Numbered from the stretch's first letter, positions 1 through 9,774 are shown. The stretch is 58,433 nucleotides of DNA from an uncultured Mucispirillum sp. (GCA_944323205.1 CALURO010000013.1:1-58433); one strand, 5' to 3'. Numbers and translations: made by a program. Notes: a model not told the origin generated them from the letters alone.

Positions 1-237
1 TTGCTGCAGCAACCAGCAATGCTCAAACAACTGGTGAGCAAATCATTCCGAAAAAATTGTTCATATACAATTAAGTCCCAAAGGTAATAAAATAACATGG
101 GAACATTCTTTAAAAGCGGATATAATATCATATTAATATATACTAATTTTTAAGCTCTATTTTTAATTCTAGTACATATTTTATTTTCATTATTATATAG
201 TTATTAGTATTATTATAAAAAAATAGGGGTGAAGCAG
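1..237 (-). mobile_element. Partial MITE-like element, inverted copy of 11974-12211
   Basis: The first 237 bases match the reverse complement of 11974-12211 at more than 90 percent identity, with one single-base indel near base 31 and scattered substitutions. The right edge ends in AATAGGGGTGAAGCAG (222-237), the terminal motif shared by the other elements in this window. The left end lies outside the window. Short reading frames run through it but are out of register between the two copies, so no gene is called. Between base 238 and the transporter start at 304 only a ribosome-binding site (GGAG) is evident. Confidence 0.75.
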
Positions 238-303
238 CATTCTGTTTATTGATAAAGTCATATTTTAATATATTAAATCATTTATAAAAAACTGGAGTAA
301 AAT

Positions 304-1467
304 ATGGCTTATAAATTTCCTATTTTTAATAAGTATTTTATAATATTAATATTAGTTAATTTTTCTGTTGCCTTTTCTTATTATATTACATTTATTACGA
401 CTGCAAGTTATGCTATAAATGTTTTAAACACATCTAATGCCTTAGCTGGGCTTGCAAGCGGTATATTTATTATAGGTGCATTATTTGCAAGGCTTATATT
501 TGGCTCTTATGCTGATGAGCTTTATTTAAAACCTGTACTTATCATATTTCTTCTTATTTATTTTGCTGCTACTGTTGTATATATATTTATAGATAAATAT
601 GTGCCGCTTTTAATATTAAGGTTTTTACATGGTGTATTTTATGGAGTAACTTCTACATGCCTTGGAGTTATACTTTCCCAGAATGTGCCTGCGTCTATTC
701 GCGGCTCTGCTGTTGGCTATTATGGATTAAGCATAGTATTTGCCTCAGCTGCAGCACCATTCCTTGCTATTTTATTTATACATATTGATTTTATTGCTCT
801 TTCATTTATAACCCCGGCTTTACTGCTTTTTATATCAGTATTTCTATCATTTAATTTAAGAGTGAAAAAAGTAAAACATCAAAAAATACATAAGAAGTTT
901 TCTATTGCAAACTATATAGAATATTCTGCACTACCAGTATCATTTTTAGCATTTTTAATGACTGCAGCTTATATGTCTATACTAAGTTTTATTGGCGACT
1001 ATTCTTTAAGTATTAATCTAGTAGAAGCAGGCAGCTGGTTTTTTGTAGTATATGCAGGAATATCCATGTTTGCCCGCCCTGCAGCAGGCAGACTTTTTGA
1101 TAATCTTGGTCATAATTTTGTTTTAATGCCTGCAATTATAATATTTATGGCAGCGTTGATTATGCTCTCACTTTCAGATAACGGCTTTTTACTGCTTTTC
1201 TCCGCTCTTTTAACCGGTCTTGGCTACGGCTCATTTTTCTCTGGCGGTCAAAGTTATGCACTTTTAAATGCACCTAAAAATAAACTTGGGCTTGCCACAT
1301 CTACATATTATATCTTTTTAGATATAGGCGGCGGAATTGGACCTTATATTTTTGGTTTTGCAGGGCAGAGTTTAGGATATAAAGCAATGTATCAAATATG
1401 TGCAGGGCTTATTTTTATTGTGCTTATTCTATATTTTTTCTTAATATTTAAAAGGAAGAACTGCTGA
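304..1467 (+). CDS. Major facilitator superfamily transporter
   Basis: This 387-residue protein is almost entirely hydrophobic, with about twelve membrane segments and a central polar stretch near residues 185-200 (KVKKVKHQKIHKK) that would be the cytoplasmic loop between the two six-helix halves. A degenerate MFS motif A (GSYADELYLKP) follows the second helix, and RGSAVGYYG resembles the motif after helix four. A GGAG ribosome-binding site precedes the ATG. It is a single transcription unit ending at a shared terminator with secF. The family includes sugar, drug and metallophore exporters; the substrate cannot be told from sequence. It lies directly next to the end of a repeat element. Confidence 0.85.
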   Translation: MAYKFPIFNKYFIILILVNFSVAFSYYITFITTASYAINVLNTSNALAGLASGIFIIGALFARLIFGSYADELYLKPVLIIFLLIYFAATVVYIFIDKYVPLLILRFLHGVFYGVTSTCLGVILSQNVPASIRGSAVGYYGLSIVFASAAAPFLAILFIHIDFIALSFITPALLLFISVFLSFNLRVKKVKHQKIHKKFSIANYIEYSALPVSFLAFLMTAAYMSILSFIGDYSLSINLVEAGSWFFVVYAGISMFARPAAGRLFDNLGHNFVLMPAIIIFMAALIMLSLSDNGFLLLFSALLTGLGYGSFFSGGQSYALLNAPKNKLGLATSTYYIFLDIGGGIGPYIFGFAGQSLGYKAMYQICAGLIFIVLILYFFLIFKRKNC

Positions 1468-1532
1468 TAAGCTGATTTATATAAAAATATTCATTATAGA
1501 TTTTGAGTGTATATAGCCAAAAACTTCAAACT

Positions 1533-1560
1533 ATAAAGCCTGCTTAAAAGCAGGCTTTAT
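1533..1560. terminator. Bidirectional terminator between MFS gene and secF
   Basis: Perfect 13-bp inverted repeat with a 2-base loop (ATAAAGCCTGCTT and its complement), flanked by A/T-rich tails on both sides, located between two convergent genes. Confidence 0.8.
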
Positions 1561-1564
1561 ATAT

Positions 1565-2482
1565 TTATTTAACTGTTTTTTTACCTTTTAGCATTTTTAT
1601 ATTATACACAAGTGAGCTTGCAATACCTATTGATGAATAAGTACCAATAATAATACCTGCTATCATAACAATAGCAAACCCTTGAATAACTTCACCACCA
1701 AAAACTGCTAAACTTATTACAGCAAGCAGTGTGGAAGTAGATGTTAATATTGTTCTTGAAAGTGTTTCATTAATACTAATATTCATACTTTCCATTAAAG
1801 TTTTATGCTCGTCCATTCTAGCTCTTTCTCTTATTCTGTCAAAAATAACGATTTTATCGTTTAATGAATAACCAACCACTGTTAAAAGAGCTGCTAATAC
1901 TGTTAAATCAAAAGTAACATTAGCTGCAATAATAACAGCAAGTGTAAGAATAATATCATGTATTAATGCTATAATAGAGCTTGTTGCAGACATTAATTCA
2001 AACCTAATAGCAACATATATTAATATACCAATAACTGCATAAAGCACTGCTAAAAAGGCCTGTCGTTTTAAGTCTTTACCAACCTGTGGTCCAACCTGTT
2101 CAACACTGTCTATTATAACTTTGCCACCTTCAGAGAATTTTGTTTCCAAAGAGCTGCTGATAGTATCCGATATTTTTTTCAAATCTTCCCCGCCTGCTCC
2201 CTGGTCAACTTTTATTCTAAATGAGCTGTCTGTACCTAATGTTTGTATACTTACGCTGGCACCAATATCCTGACTTAATGTATTTCTCATTTTATCAATA
2301 TCAACAGGTTTTTCAAATGTTACCTGCACACTTGTACCACCGGAAAAATCTACACCGTAGTTAAAGCCTTTGCCAAATATTAAAACAAGCCCTATAATGC
2401 AGAGTATAATAGAGACTGTAAAATATATTTTAGATTTACCAATAAAATCTATCTTTGTTCCTGTTTTAATTAATTCAAACAT
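1565..2482 (-). CDS. secF: Protein translocase subunit SecF
   Basis: This 305-residue inner-membrane protein works with SecD and YajC in the proton-driven late step of Sec-dependent export. An N-terminal helix is followed by the characteristic GFNYGVDFSGGTSVQV segment (about residues 40-56), a periplasmic domain to about residue 130, and five further membrane helices including the DKIVIFDRIRE motif conserved in SecF. Its length is normal for the family. It is the last gene of tgt-yajC-secD-secF, 13 bases after secD. Confidence 0.97.
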   Translation of the reverse strand: MFELIKTGTKIDFIGKSKIYFTVSIILCIIGLVLIFGKGFNYGVDFSGGTSVQVTFEKPVDIDKMRNTLSQDIGASVSIQTLGTDSSFRIKVDQGAGGEDLKKISDTISSSLETKFSEGGKVIIDSVEQVGPQVGKDLKRQAFLAVLYAVIGILIYVAIRFELMSATSSIIALIHDIILTLAVIIAANVTFDLTVLAALLTVVGYSLNDKIVIFDRIRERARMDEHKTLMESMNISINETLSRTILTSTSTLLAVISLAVFGGEVIQGFAIVMIAGIIIGTYSSIGIASSLVYNIKMLKGKKTVK

Positions 2483-2495
2483 ATCATGTCTCTCC

Positions 2496-4055
2496 CTATA
2501 TACTTAAATGCTTTATAGTGCGTTTATACATAAATGACATAAATATAGTTCTTGTTACAAAAATAGCTGTAAACATAGAAGCTATAAGACCAACGCTTAA
2601 TGTAATTGCAAAGCCTTTAATAGGACCTGTTCCAAACTGGAATAATACAACTGCTGCAATTAATGATGTTAAGTTAGAGTCAATAATTGCAGATAACGCT
2701 TTTGAATAGCCTATATCTATTGCATTAATAACAGTTCTGCCTTTTCTTAATTCTTCCCTTACACGCTCAAATATAAGTACATTTGCATCAACTGCCATAC
2801 CAAGAGTAAGCATAATACCAGCAATACCGGGAAGTGTTAATGTAGCTTTAAACTGAGCAAGAACAGCTAAAATTAATAAAAGGTTTAATACAAGTGCAAT
2901 ATTTGCAGCCATACCACTTAAACGGTAGTATATACCAATAAAAAGCACTATTAAAATAAACCCGATAATACTTGCAGTTACACCGCTTCTAATAGAATCA
3001 TCACCAAGAGAAGCACCAACTGTTCTGTTTTCTGCAACAGTAACAGGGGCAGGAAGTGAGCCGGCTTTTAAAACGATAGCTAAGTTATTTGCTTCTTTAA
3101 AAGTAAAGTTGCCAGAAATACTTGCATCACCGCCTGAAATAACACTCTGTATTGTTGGTGCAGAATAAATTGTGCCGTCAAGTACAATAGCAAGATTTCT
3201 CTGCAAATTATTTTTAGTTATTTCTTCAAATATTTTAGCACCAGTTGGGTCAAACTTAATAGCAACATAAGGCCTGTTATCCTGTGGCGATACCATAACT
3301 TCTGCGTCCATTAAGTAACTGCCTGTTAATACCGGCTCTTTTTTAACTGCCATAGTAACAGTTGAAGGCAGTGTTTCACCAGTAACCGGGTCAGTCATTT
3401 TATATGGAAGCAGCTCCACATCAACAGGCTGTGCCTGCAGTCCTGCTTTAATCGCTTCTGCTGTAACATTTTCATCTACCAGATGGAAAGAAAGAACTGC
3501 TGTTTTACCTATTAAGTTAAGAGCTTCTTCTGGGTCTTCTAAACCAGGAAGCTGAACAACTATTTTATTACTGCCTTGTTTTTGTATTAAAGGCTCAGCA
3601 ACGCCAAATTCATCTATCCTGTTTCTTAATACTTCAATAGACTGGTCTACAGCGTCAATTCTCCAGCGGTTTTCATCTGCATTTTTTATACCAAAAAGTA
3701 TTGATTTGTCATTATCATCTAAACCAACCTGTGTAAGATATGGATAATTTTTTCCGATAATATCAACAACTTTTTGTCTGTCTGCTGCGTCAGATAAACC
3801 AACTGCCACATTAAAAACATTCTGTTTTCTAACAAAAGTATACTCTAACTGCTGGCTGTCTAAATCTTTGCGAATTTGTGCAGCAGCATTATCTATCTTG
3901 CCTTCAATAGCTTTATCAGTATCCACTTGTAAAACAATATGCATACCGCCCTGCAGGTCAAGACCTAAATTAATTTTTTCTGATATTGGGTATACTGCAT
4001 AAACTGCCCATGCAAGAACAAGGACAATTAATACCCAGCGAGAAGTAAGCCCCAT
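2496..4055 (-). CDS. secD: Protein translocase subunit SecD
   Basis: This 519-residue SecD carries the N-terminal helix and LGLDLQGGMHIVLQVD motif, the large periplasmic P1 head region (about 40-340, including RNRIDEFGVAEPLIQKQG), and a C-terminal RND-type six-helix block with GMAVDANVLIFERVREELRKG. It pairs with SecF to pull substrates across the membrane using the proton gradient. It begins three bases after yajC ends, so the genes are translationally close. Length and motifs are those of an intact gene. Confidence 0.97.
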   Translation of the reverse strand: MGLTSRWVLIVLVLAWAVYAVYPISEKINLGLDLQGGMHIVLQVDTDKAIEGKIDNAAAQIRKDLDSQQLEYTFVRKQNVFNVAVGLSDAADRQKVVDIIGKNYPYLTQVGLDDNDKSILFGIKNADENRWRIDAVDQSIEVLRNRIDEFGVAEPLIQKQGSNKIVVQLPGLEDPEEALNLIGKTAVLSFHLVDENVTAEAIKAGLQAQPVDVELLPYKMTDPVTGETLPSTVTMAVKKEPVLTGSYLMDAEVMVSPQDNRPYVAIKFDPTGAKIFEEITKNNLQRNLAIVLDGTIYSAPTIQSVISGGDASISGNFTFKEANNLAIVLKAGSLPAPVTVAENRTVGASLGDDSIRSGVTASIIGFILIVLFIGIYYRLSGMAANIALVLNLLLILAVLAQFKATLTLPGIAGIMLTLGMAVDANVLIFERVREELRKGRTVINAIDIGYSKALSAIIDSNLTSLIAAVVLFQFGTGPIKGFAITLSVGLIASMFTAIFVTRTIFMSFMYKRTIKHLSI

Positions 4056-4058
4056 AAT

Positions 4059-4421
4059 CTATTTATTCTCCTTAGCAGCAGTATCTGTTACTGTGTTATA
4101 TGTTGCAGGGTCAAGTTTATCAGCAATAGATGTTCTAAACATACGAACTTTTGTGCTGCCTAAATCAACCACCATAATATTACCATCAATAGAATGAATT
4201 GTTCCAATTATTCCAGCATTAGTTAAAACAGTATCCCCTGCTTTTAGAGCATCAAGCATAGCCGCATGCTGTTTTTGCCTTTTTTGCTGTGGGCGGATAA
4301 GTAAGAAATAGAAAATAACAACCATTAATATAATAGGCATAAAGCTCATTAAACCACCCATGGCTGTCTGTGGTGCAGCACCAGCTGCTGTCTGTGCATA
4401 AGCTGCAGATTCAAAAAACAT
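4059..4421 (-). CDS. yajC: Preprotein translocase accessory subunit YajC
   Basis: This 120-residue protein has an alanine-rich N terminus, one membrane helix (about 25-42), then the family hallmark YFLLIRPQQKRQKQH, followed by a small cytoplasmic domain (GDTVLTNAGIIGTIHSID). YajC associates with the SecDF complex. A strong GGAGG site sits 7 bases before the ATG. It lies between tgt and secD in the order common across many bacterial phyla. Confidence 0.96.
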   Translation of the reverse strand: MFFESAAYAQTAAGAAPQTAMGGLMSFMPIILMVVIFYFLLIRPQQKRQKQHAAMLDALKAGDTVLTNAGIIGTIHSIDGNIMVVDLGSTKVRMFRTSIADKLDPATYNTVTDTAAKENK

Positions 4422-4449
4422 ATTAATACCTCCAAGTATTATAAAATAT

Positions 4450-5562
4450 TTAATTATTATTTTTCAGTCTATAAAGCATTTCCTGCTGAAATGATTTAAA
4501 GTTACCTTCTTTTATAGCATTTCTGCTGTTTTTTACAATAGAAAGATAAAAAGAAATATTGTGTATGCTGTTAAGCCTGAGTGCAAGTATCTCACCAGCC
4601 TTATATAAATGCCTTAAATAGCCCCGTGAAAAGTTGCGGCATGTATAGCAGCTGCAGTTTTCATCTACTTTATCATCACTGAAAGCTAAATCTGCCCTTT
4701 TTATAGATAACCTGCCATTGCTTGTAAAAAGTGTGCCATTTCTAGCGTTTCTTGTAGGCATAACACAGTCAAACATATCTACACCTAAGCCAATACATGT
4801 AAGTATATCTTCAGGAGTGCCTACTCCCATAAGGTAGCGTGGTTTATCCTGTGGCAGCAATGACGCAGTATAACCGCATACTTCATACATTTGAGATATT
4901 TCTTCACCAACACTTAATCCGCCGATAGAGTATCCGTCAAATCCAATAGATGTAAGCTGCTCTGCTGAGCGTTTACGCATATCTTCATATACTCCGCCCT
5001 GCACAATACCAAATAATGCCTGGTCATCTCTTTTTTTAGCAGCTTTCCCCCGTTCTGCCCATCTGGTAGTTCTATCTACTGAATTTTTCACATATTCATG
5101 TGTTGCTGGATATGGTATACATTCATCAAATGACATTATTATATCACTGCCAATAGCTTCCTGTATTTCAATTGATTTTTCAGGGTTTAAATATAATGAT
5201 GAGCCGTCAAGATGAGATTTAAAGCTGACGCCGTCTTCTGTTATATTATTTAACTCTGCAAGTGAAAATACCTGAAAACCACCGCTGTCTGTTAATGTAG
5301 GCTTATTCCATGAAGAAAATGATGCAAGAGAGCCAAAATGTTTTAATACTTCTGTTCCAGGACGCAGGTATAAGTGATAAGTATTTCCTAAAATTATCTG
5401 AGCCCCTGCATTATTTAAATCTTCAGGGGATAATGCTTTTACTGAGCCAACTGTGCCAACAGGCATAAATATAGGGGTTTCTATTTCCCCATGGGGAGTT
5501 TTTATTCTGCCTGCTCTGGCTGAAGTCTCACTGTCTTTATATTCTAAATCAAAAGAAAACAT
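4450..5562 (-). CDS. tgt: tRNA-guanine transglycosylase
   Basis: This 370-residue enzyme exchanges guanine-34 for preQ1 in tRNAs with GUN anticodons, the key queuosine step. Visible signatures are TPIFMPVGTVGSVKAL, the DSGGFQVFSL substrate loop, the SFDECIPYP segment, the VPTRNARNGT-like segment (MPTRNARNGTLFT), and the C-terminal zinc site CSCYTC plus His in RHLY. Length is normal. GGAGTG precedes the ATG. It leads the operon with yajC, secD and secF. Confidence 0.97.
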   Translation of the reverse strand: MFSFDLEYKDSETSARAGRIKTPHGEIETPIFMPVGTVGSVKALSPEDLNNAGAQIILGNTYHLYLRPGTEVLKHFGSLASFSSWNKPTLTDSGGFQVFSLAELNNITEDGVSFKSHLDGSSLYLNPEKSIEIQEAIGSDIIMSFDECIPYPATHEYVKNSVDRTTRWAERGKAAKKRDDQALFGIVQGGVYEDMRKRSAEQLTSIGFDGYSIGGLSVGEEISQMYEVCGYTASLLPQDKPRYLMGVGTPEDILTCIGLGVDMFDCVMPTRNARNGTLFTSNGRLSIKRADLAFSDDKVDENCSCYTCRNFSRGYLRHLYKAGEILALRLNSIHNISFYLSIVKNSRNAIKEGNFKSFQQEMLYRLKNNN

Positions 5563-5594
5563 TATTAGTATTTCACTCCAAAATAATCCATGAA

Positions 5595-5623
5595 ATTATA
5601 CTTATAAATAATTTTTATGAAAA
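5595..5623 (-). promoter_or_regulatory. Candidate sigma-70 promoter of tgt operon
   Basis: On the minus strand a TATAAT -10 box (5595-5600) is preceded, 17 bases away, by TTTTCA (5618-5623, 4 of 6 matches to the -35 consensus). It lies about 33 bases upstream of the tgt start. Confidence 0.45.
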
Positions 5624-5680
5624 TATAAAGAGAAAATAATTATTTTTGCATAATTTTTTGAAAATATCCGTATTTATACT

Positions 5681-6433
5681 TTATTCAAGCCCTATATTTT
5701 TCCTGTTTATATCTACTATCCATTCTCTACCGCCATTTGCTGGAAAGTTTTCTTCAAATTTATCTATAAAAGCATCAAAACCGTGCTGCATTTTATATTT
5801 TACCTCTTCTTTATAAAGGGGCAGCACTAGATATAAAGATATAAAATTATTATCTCTTGTTTTTATAACAGATATTTCCTCACCTAATGAAAGCACAATA
5901 GCAGCACTTAATTTTGTATTATTTGCAAATGATTCATATTCCATTGTATAGCCCGGTCCAATCCATGTAAAAAATTCATAGTGATACCTTGCCATCATTC
6001 TTAAAAGCTGCATAGGCCAGTATGTTTCATGTTTTGGCATAGGCGATACCATATTATCTATATCCCAGTTTTTAGGAAGCAGCATAAGAAGCTCTGCACG
6101 CTTAAATTCAGGGCAGTCTTTTTCAAGCCCATCTGGTAAAAGCATATCTTCACTGCTCATACCTGATGTATAAAGAACATAATATTCTTCATCATATGCG
6201 GGATACATAATATTTATATCTATCTGATATTTTGCTCCACTTGGGTCTATATGCAGCCCAGTTTGACGGTCTGGAAATAGATAGTTTAAATGGTCATCTA
6301 TATCTTTTGTATATTTAAATGAAAGTGGAGTAAGTGTCCTTGTAGAAATATTTTGAGCTTTATTTTGCTTTTTATTTTCGCCGTTTTGTTTGTTTTTAAT
6401 ATTTACTGGTTTTTTATACCTGCCAAATACCAT
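5681..6433 (-). CDS. Suppressor-of-fused (SUFU) domain protein
   Basis: The reading frame extends to 6463, but that upstream ATG lies inside the nhaB terminator hairpin. The internal ATG at 6433 has an AGGTG site six bases upstream, so I use that start (250 residues). After a basic, Lys/Asn-rich N terminus, the rest matches the bacterial SUFU family: YYVLYTSGMSSEDMLLPDG, then RAELLMLLPKNWDI, then YWPMQLLRMMARYHYE and a GPGYTM-like turn. SUFU-like proteins have been described as immunity proteins in polymorphic toxin systems. No toxin gene is adjacent, so its partner is unknown. It is cytoplasmic, with no signal peptide. Confidence 0.8.
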   Translation of the reverse strand: MVFGRYKKPVNIKNKQNGENKKQNKAQNISTRTLTPLSFKYTKDIDDHLNYLFPDRQTGLHIDPSGAKYQIDINIMYPAYDEEYYVLYTSGMSSEDMLLPDGLEKDCPEFKRAELLMLLPKNWDIDNMVSPMPKHETYWPMQLLRMMARYHYEFFTWIGPGYTMEYESFANNTKLSAAIVLSLGEEISVIKTRDNNFISLYLVLPLYKEEVKYKMQHGFDAFIDKFEENFPANGGREWIVDINRKNIGLE

Positions 6434-6450
6434 TGATACACCTAAAAAAC

Positions 6451-6480
6451 TTCTGCCACCCATTATAAATGGTGGCAGAA
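6451..6480 (-). terminator. Terminator of nhaB
   Basis: Minus-strand stem TTCTGCCACC pairing with GGTGGCAGAA, 10-base loop, followed by GTTTTTTA; it starts 9 bases past the nhaB stop. Its position decides the start of the downstream SUFU gene. Confidence 0.8.
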
Positions 6481-6488
6481 TATAAATT

Positions 6489-8033
6489 TTATAGAAATGC
6501 TGTTGCTATTAAACCTGTAGCAGTCATAATCACTGCATAAGGTGCTGCTAATTTCATCATTTCAAAATATGAAAGCCTTATTAATGGAGCAAGAGAAGAA
6601 GTTAATAAGAATAAAAATGCAGCCTGTCCGTTTGGTGTTGCAACTGATGGAATATTTGTTCCCATATTGATTGCAACTGCAATATTATAATACTGCTGGC
6701 GGGTTGCCTCATCAAGATTAGCAATAGCTGCAGTTATATCAGCAGCAGTTCTTGCTCCTGCACCTAAAAAGTGAGTTTTTACTTCACTCATATATACCGT
6801 TGCTACAAATACATTATCACTAATAGCAGAAAGCACACCGTTTGCTGCAAAAAATGCTACAAGCTGGTTACTGCCCTGCATATTTAACACTGTATCAATA
6901 ATAGGCTTGAAAAGTTTTAAATCCTGAATAACACCTACTATTGCGAAAAATACAACAAGTAATGCTGTAAATGGCAGCGCCTCTGTAAAAGCATGACCAA
7001 AATGATGTTCATCTGTAACGCCGTTAAATGCAGTTAATAGAATAATAACCATTAAACCGATAAAGCCCACTTCTGCAATATGAAATGCAAGGGAGATAAT
7101 TAAAATAACACCAACAACAGCCTGCACTATATATCGCATTTTAGTATTTTTTGTCATTTTTGCAGTATTTTCTTCCACATCTGCTTCTAATATTTTGCGG
7201 ACATTTTCAGGCAGTTTATAGCCGTAGCCTAAGAAATGAGTAAGCTCAACAAGCACAACTGTTAAAAGACCTGCAATAAAAACAGGCACAGAAACATGGG
7301 CACAGTGAACAAAAAAGTCTACAAAGTTCCAGCCTGCAGCTGCTGCTATAATTAAATTCTGCGGCTCGCCTACCTGAGTCATAGCACCGCCTAATGCTGT
7401 TCCTACTGCACCATGCATCATAAGGTTTCTTAAAAAACCACGAAACTGCTCTAAATCCTGCCTGCTTTCCTCTGGTATTTTACTGTCATCAGCTAAACTG
7501 CCCTGAGTGCCTGATTTAGAAGCATATCTGTGGTATATTCCATAAAATCCATAAGCTACTGCAATAATAACTGCCGTAACTGTTAAAGCATCTAAAAAAG
7601 CAGAAAGAAATGCACCTAAAATAGAAAATATTAAAGAAAGGGCAAGTTTTGATTTTACTTTTACAAGCAGTCTTGAAAATACAAATAAAAGAAAATCTTT
7701 CATAAAATAAATGCCTGCTACCATAAACATTAATAATAAAATAACAGATAAGTTTGCTTCAACTTCATGTAAAAGAGTTGAAGGGCTTGTCATACCTAAA
7801 ATTAATGCTTCAATAGCTAAAAGACCGCCTGATGGCAGCGGGTAACATTTTAATGCAAGAGCAAGAGTATATATAAACTCTGCAATTAATACCCAGCCTG
7901 CAAGTGTTTTACTCACAAACAGAAAAAGTATTGGGTTGATAATTAAAAACGCCAGTATAGAAAGTTTATACCATGCCGGAGTATTCCCCAAAAAGTTTTT
8001 TACAAATGATGCCCCATAACCCATTTCTTTCAT
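6489..8033 (-). CDS. nhaB: Na+/H+ antiporter NhaB
   Basis: This 514-residue protein is close to the usual 513 of NhaB and resembles it from end to end. Segments that match are [91 protein letters not shown] and [19 protein letters not shown]. It is an inner-membrane antiporter exporting sodium for protons. The start is set by GGAGG seven bases upstream. It is transcribed alone or with the hydrolase gene upstream at 8057 (23-base gap), and ends at a strong terminator. Confidence 0.95.
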   Translation of the reverse strand: MKEMGYGASFVKNFLGNTPAWYKLSILAFLIINPILFLFVSKTLAGWVLIAEFIYTLALALKCYPLPSGGLLAIEALILGMTSPSTLLHEVEANLSVILLLMFMVAGIYFMKDFLLFVFSRLLVKVKSKLALSLIFSILGAFLSAFLDALTVTAVIIAVAYGFYGIYHRYASKSGTQGSLADDSKIPEESRQDLEQFRGFLRNLMMHGAVGTALGGAMTQVGEPQNLIIAAAAGWNFVDFFVHCAHVSVPVFIAGLLTVVLVELTHFLGYGYKLPENVRKILEADVEENTAKMTKNTKMRYIVQAVVGVILIISLAFHIAEVGFIGLMVIILLTAFNGVTDEHHFGHAFTEALPFTALLVVFFAIVGVIQDLKLFKPIIDTVLNMQGSNQLVAFFAANGVLSAISDNVFVATVYMSEVKTHFLGAGARTAADITAAIANLDEATRQQYYNIAVAINMGTNIPSVATPNGQAAFLFLLTSSLAPLIRLSYFEMMKLAAPYAVIMTATGLIATAFL

Positions 8034-8056
8034 ATATTTTCCTCCAAAAAATTATA

Positions 8057-8827
8057 TTATATATTAAAAACTGCTCTTGTTTTTTGCCTTAATACAGATG
8101 CTTCTATATTATGAATATTTAAACATGCATCAGCATATTTTTCTAAAATATCATAGTTATTATTATTTTCAGAAACATGTCCTAAAAAGCAGCGTTGTAA
8201 TCTGCATTTACTTAACTCGCCTATAAGATAAAAAGCATCTTTATTGGAAAGGTGCCCTTTTTTTGACAGTATCCGTTTTTTTAAATATTCTGGATATTTA
8301 CGGTTCTTTTTCAGCAAATCATCTTCATAGTTTGATTCTACTGTTAATATGTGGGTATCTTCTATAGCTTTAAATATTTCATCTGTAACTATACCAAAAT
8401 CTGTAGCAATAGATACAACCTTATCGTCAAATTCAAATTTAAAGCCAAAAGGGTCTAATGCATCATGTATAGTTTTAAATGGCATAACAGTAAAATCTGC
8501 AAATTCATAAGTAACATTAGCATCTATCGTATAAATTATTTCAGGGTTTACACCTTTATCTACTAAAACTGCTGCTGTGCCCTTTGATGTATATATCTTA
8601 GGGTTATAGCAGGATATTAATGGCAGAACACCTGAAATATGGTCGGTATGCTCATGAGTAATAAAAAGGCTTGCCCCCTTTTCTTTATCAGGCTTTCTAT
8701 TTTCCAACCCTTTTCTAATAGATGTTAATGTTGCTCCTGCATCTACAAATATAAAATGTCCATTATTTTCTATACAATAGCAGTTGCCAGAACTGCCTGA
8801 TGCTATCACATTAAAATTCATTTTCAT
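8057..8827 (-). CDS. Metallo-beta-lactamase-fold hydrolase, WalJ/YycJ-like
   Basis: This 256-residue cytoplasmic protein begins with NVIASGSSGNCYCIE, typical of the YycJ/WalJ group, and carries the metal-binding signature HEHTDH (FITHEHTDHISGVLPL). Later conserved points are TIHDA, the Asp in SIATDFG, and a C-terminal LGHVSENNN. Family members are putative 5'-to-3' exonuclease-like or phosphodiesterase enzymes; the substrate is not established here. Two near starts (residues 1 and 3) both lack a clear ribosome-binding site. It is divergent from the thioesterase gene. Confidence 0.85.
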   Translation of the reverse strand: MKMNFNVIASGSSGNCYCIENNGHFIFVDAGATLTSIRKGLENRKPDKEKGASLFITHEHTDHISGVLPLISCYNPKIYTSKGTAAVLVDKGVNPEIIYTIDANVTYEFADFTVMPFKTIHDALDPFGFKFEFDDKVVSIATDFGIVTDEIFKAIEDTHILTVESNYEDDLLKKNRKYPEYLKKRILSKKGHLSNKDAFYLIGELSKCRLQRCFLGHVSENNNNYDILEKYADACLNIHNIEASVLRQKTRAVFNI

Positions 8828-8967
8828 ATATTATTGTAACTTTATGCAAAACACAAGGATTTTCGACAAAAGAATGTAGAATTTTTGTTTTTCTTAAAGT
8901 TATATATTGAAAGTAGAACATATTTTATATTTTAATATAGTTAGAAAATTTTTTTATAAGGTGAAGT

Positions 8968-9396
8968 ATGACAGAAGAATTACAGCGTATTAAAGAATAC
9001 CACTCTACACACAGTGCTTTTGCAAAAGCTATGAATATAAAAATACTTGATTTAGATAAAGGCTATGCAAAAACTATAATGGAGCTGAAATCTCAGCATA
9101 AAAACAGTATGGGTATTACTCACGGCGGAGCAATATTTGCAATAGTTGATACAACACTAGGTGTTGCAACAACTGCTTACGGCACATTTGCAGTAACTGC
9201 AGCAGCAAATATATCTTATATTAAGCCGGGCACAAAAGGTCCATTAATAGCAGAAGCCAGAGAGCTTAGCAAAACAAGAAAACTAGGCACTTATGAAGTA
9301 AAAGTATATGACGGCGATCACAGCCTTATAGCTATTGCTCAGGCTACAATGTATAGAAAAGATAAACCATATCCACCATTAGAAGAAGAAAAATAA
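8968..9396 (+). CDS. PaaI-type hotdog-fold thioesterase
   Basis: This 142-residue single-domain protein has the hotdog thioesterase signature NSMGITHGGAIFAIVDTTLG (about residues 46-65; the HGGA loop holds the active-site region), followed by ISYIKPGTKGPLIAEARE and KVYDGDHSLIAIAQATMYRK. The family hydrolyses acyl- or aryl-CoA thioesters. AAGGTG precedes the ATG by six bases. It is a single gene followed by the tRNA pair. Confidence 0.88.
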   Translation: MTEELQRIKEYHSTHSAFAKAMNIKILDLDKGYAKTIMELKSQHKNSMGITHGGAIFAIVDTTLGVATTAYGTFAVTAAANISYIKPGTKGPLIAEARELSKTRKLGTYEVKVYDGDHSLIAIAQATMYRKDKPYPPLEEEK

Positions 9397-9450
9397 TTTC
9401 TTTATTAATAAGTATATAAAGATTATTTTAAAAATATCTAAAAAAAGTTA

Positions 9451-9481
9451 TTGACAATAAGAAATATATAGGTTATATAAT
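9451..9481 (+). promoter_or_regulatory. Promoter of the tRNA pair
   Basis: TTGACA (9451-9456) with TATAAT (9476-9481) at 19-bp spacing, or overlapping TATATA at 17 bp; transcription would start a few bases before tRNA-fMet. Confidence 0.7.
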
Positions 9482-9494
9482 TTATCCTTGATGA

Positions 9495-9568
9495 CGCGGG
9501 GTAGAGCAGCTTGGTAGCTCGTCGGGCTCATAACCCGGAGGCCGTCGGTTCAAATCCGGCCCCCGCAA
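9495..9568 (+). tRNA. tRNA-fMet (CAT), initiator
   Basis: A 74-base cloverleaf without an encoded CCA (the gene is followed by CT). Initiator hallmarks are the mismatched first pair (C1 opposite A72) and three G:C pairs at the base of the anticodon stem (GGG CTCATAA CCC). The T-loop is GGTTCAAATCC. It closely resembles enterobacterial tRNA-fMet. Confidence 0.96.
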
Positions 9569-9577
9569 CTTTTTTAT

Positions 9578-9651
9578 GGCGGTTTAGCTCAGGTGGTTAG
9601 AGCATGCGGCTCATATCCGCAGTGTCCGGGGTTCAATTCCCTGAACCGCCA
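9578..9651 (+). tRNA. tRNA-Met (CAT), elongator; Ile2 not excluded
   Basis: A 74-base cloverleaf: acceptor GGCGGTT/AACCGCC with A73, D-arm GCTC/GAGC, anticodon loop CTCATAT in stem GCGG/CCGC, T-arm CCGGG GTTCAAT TCCCTG (with wobble). CCA is not encoded. CAT anticodons also occur in lysidine-modified tRNA-Ile2, and I cannot separate the two by eye. It is 9 bases after tRNA-fMet and presumably co-transcribed. Confidence 0.92.
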
Positions 9652-9774
9652 TTTTTAACTTACCTGTATTTTAATCTTACATTTCATTAACTTTTTATTT
9701 CCTTATATGATTTAGCTTATATTTTATACTATAATCTATATAGTATATTTTTTATAAAATTATGCGGAGGTTTC

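Noticed and set aside
1..237. Remnant of a protein gene (short C-terminal-like peptide in one frame)
   Set aside because: The two copies differ by a frame-shifting indel and by mostly non-silent changes, so coding is not supported.
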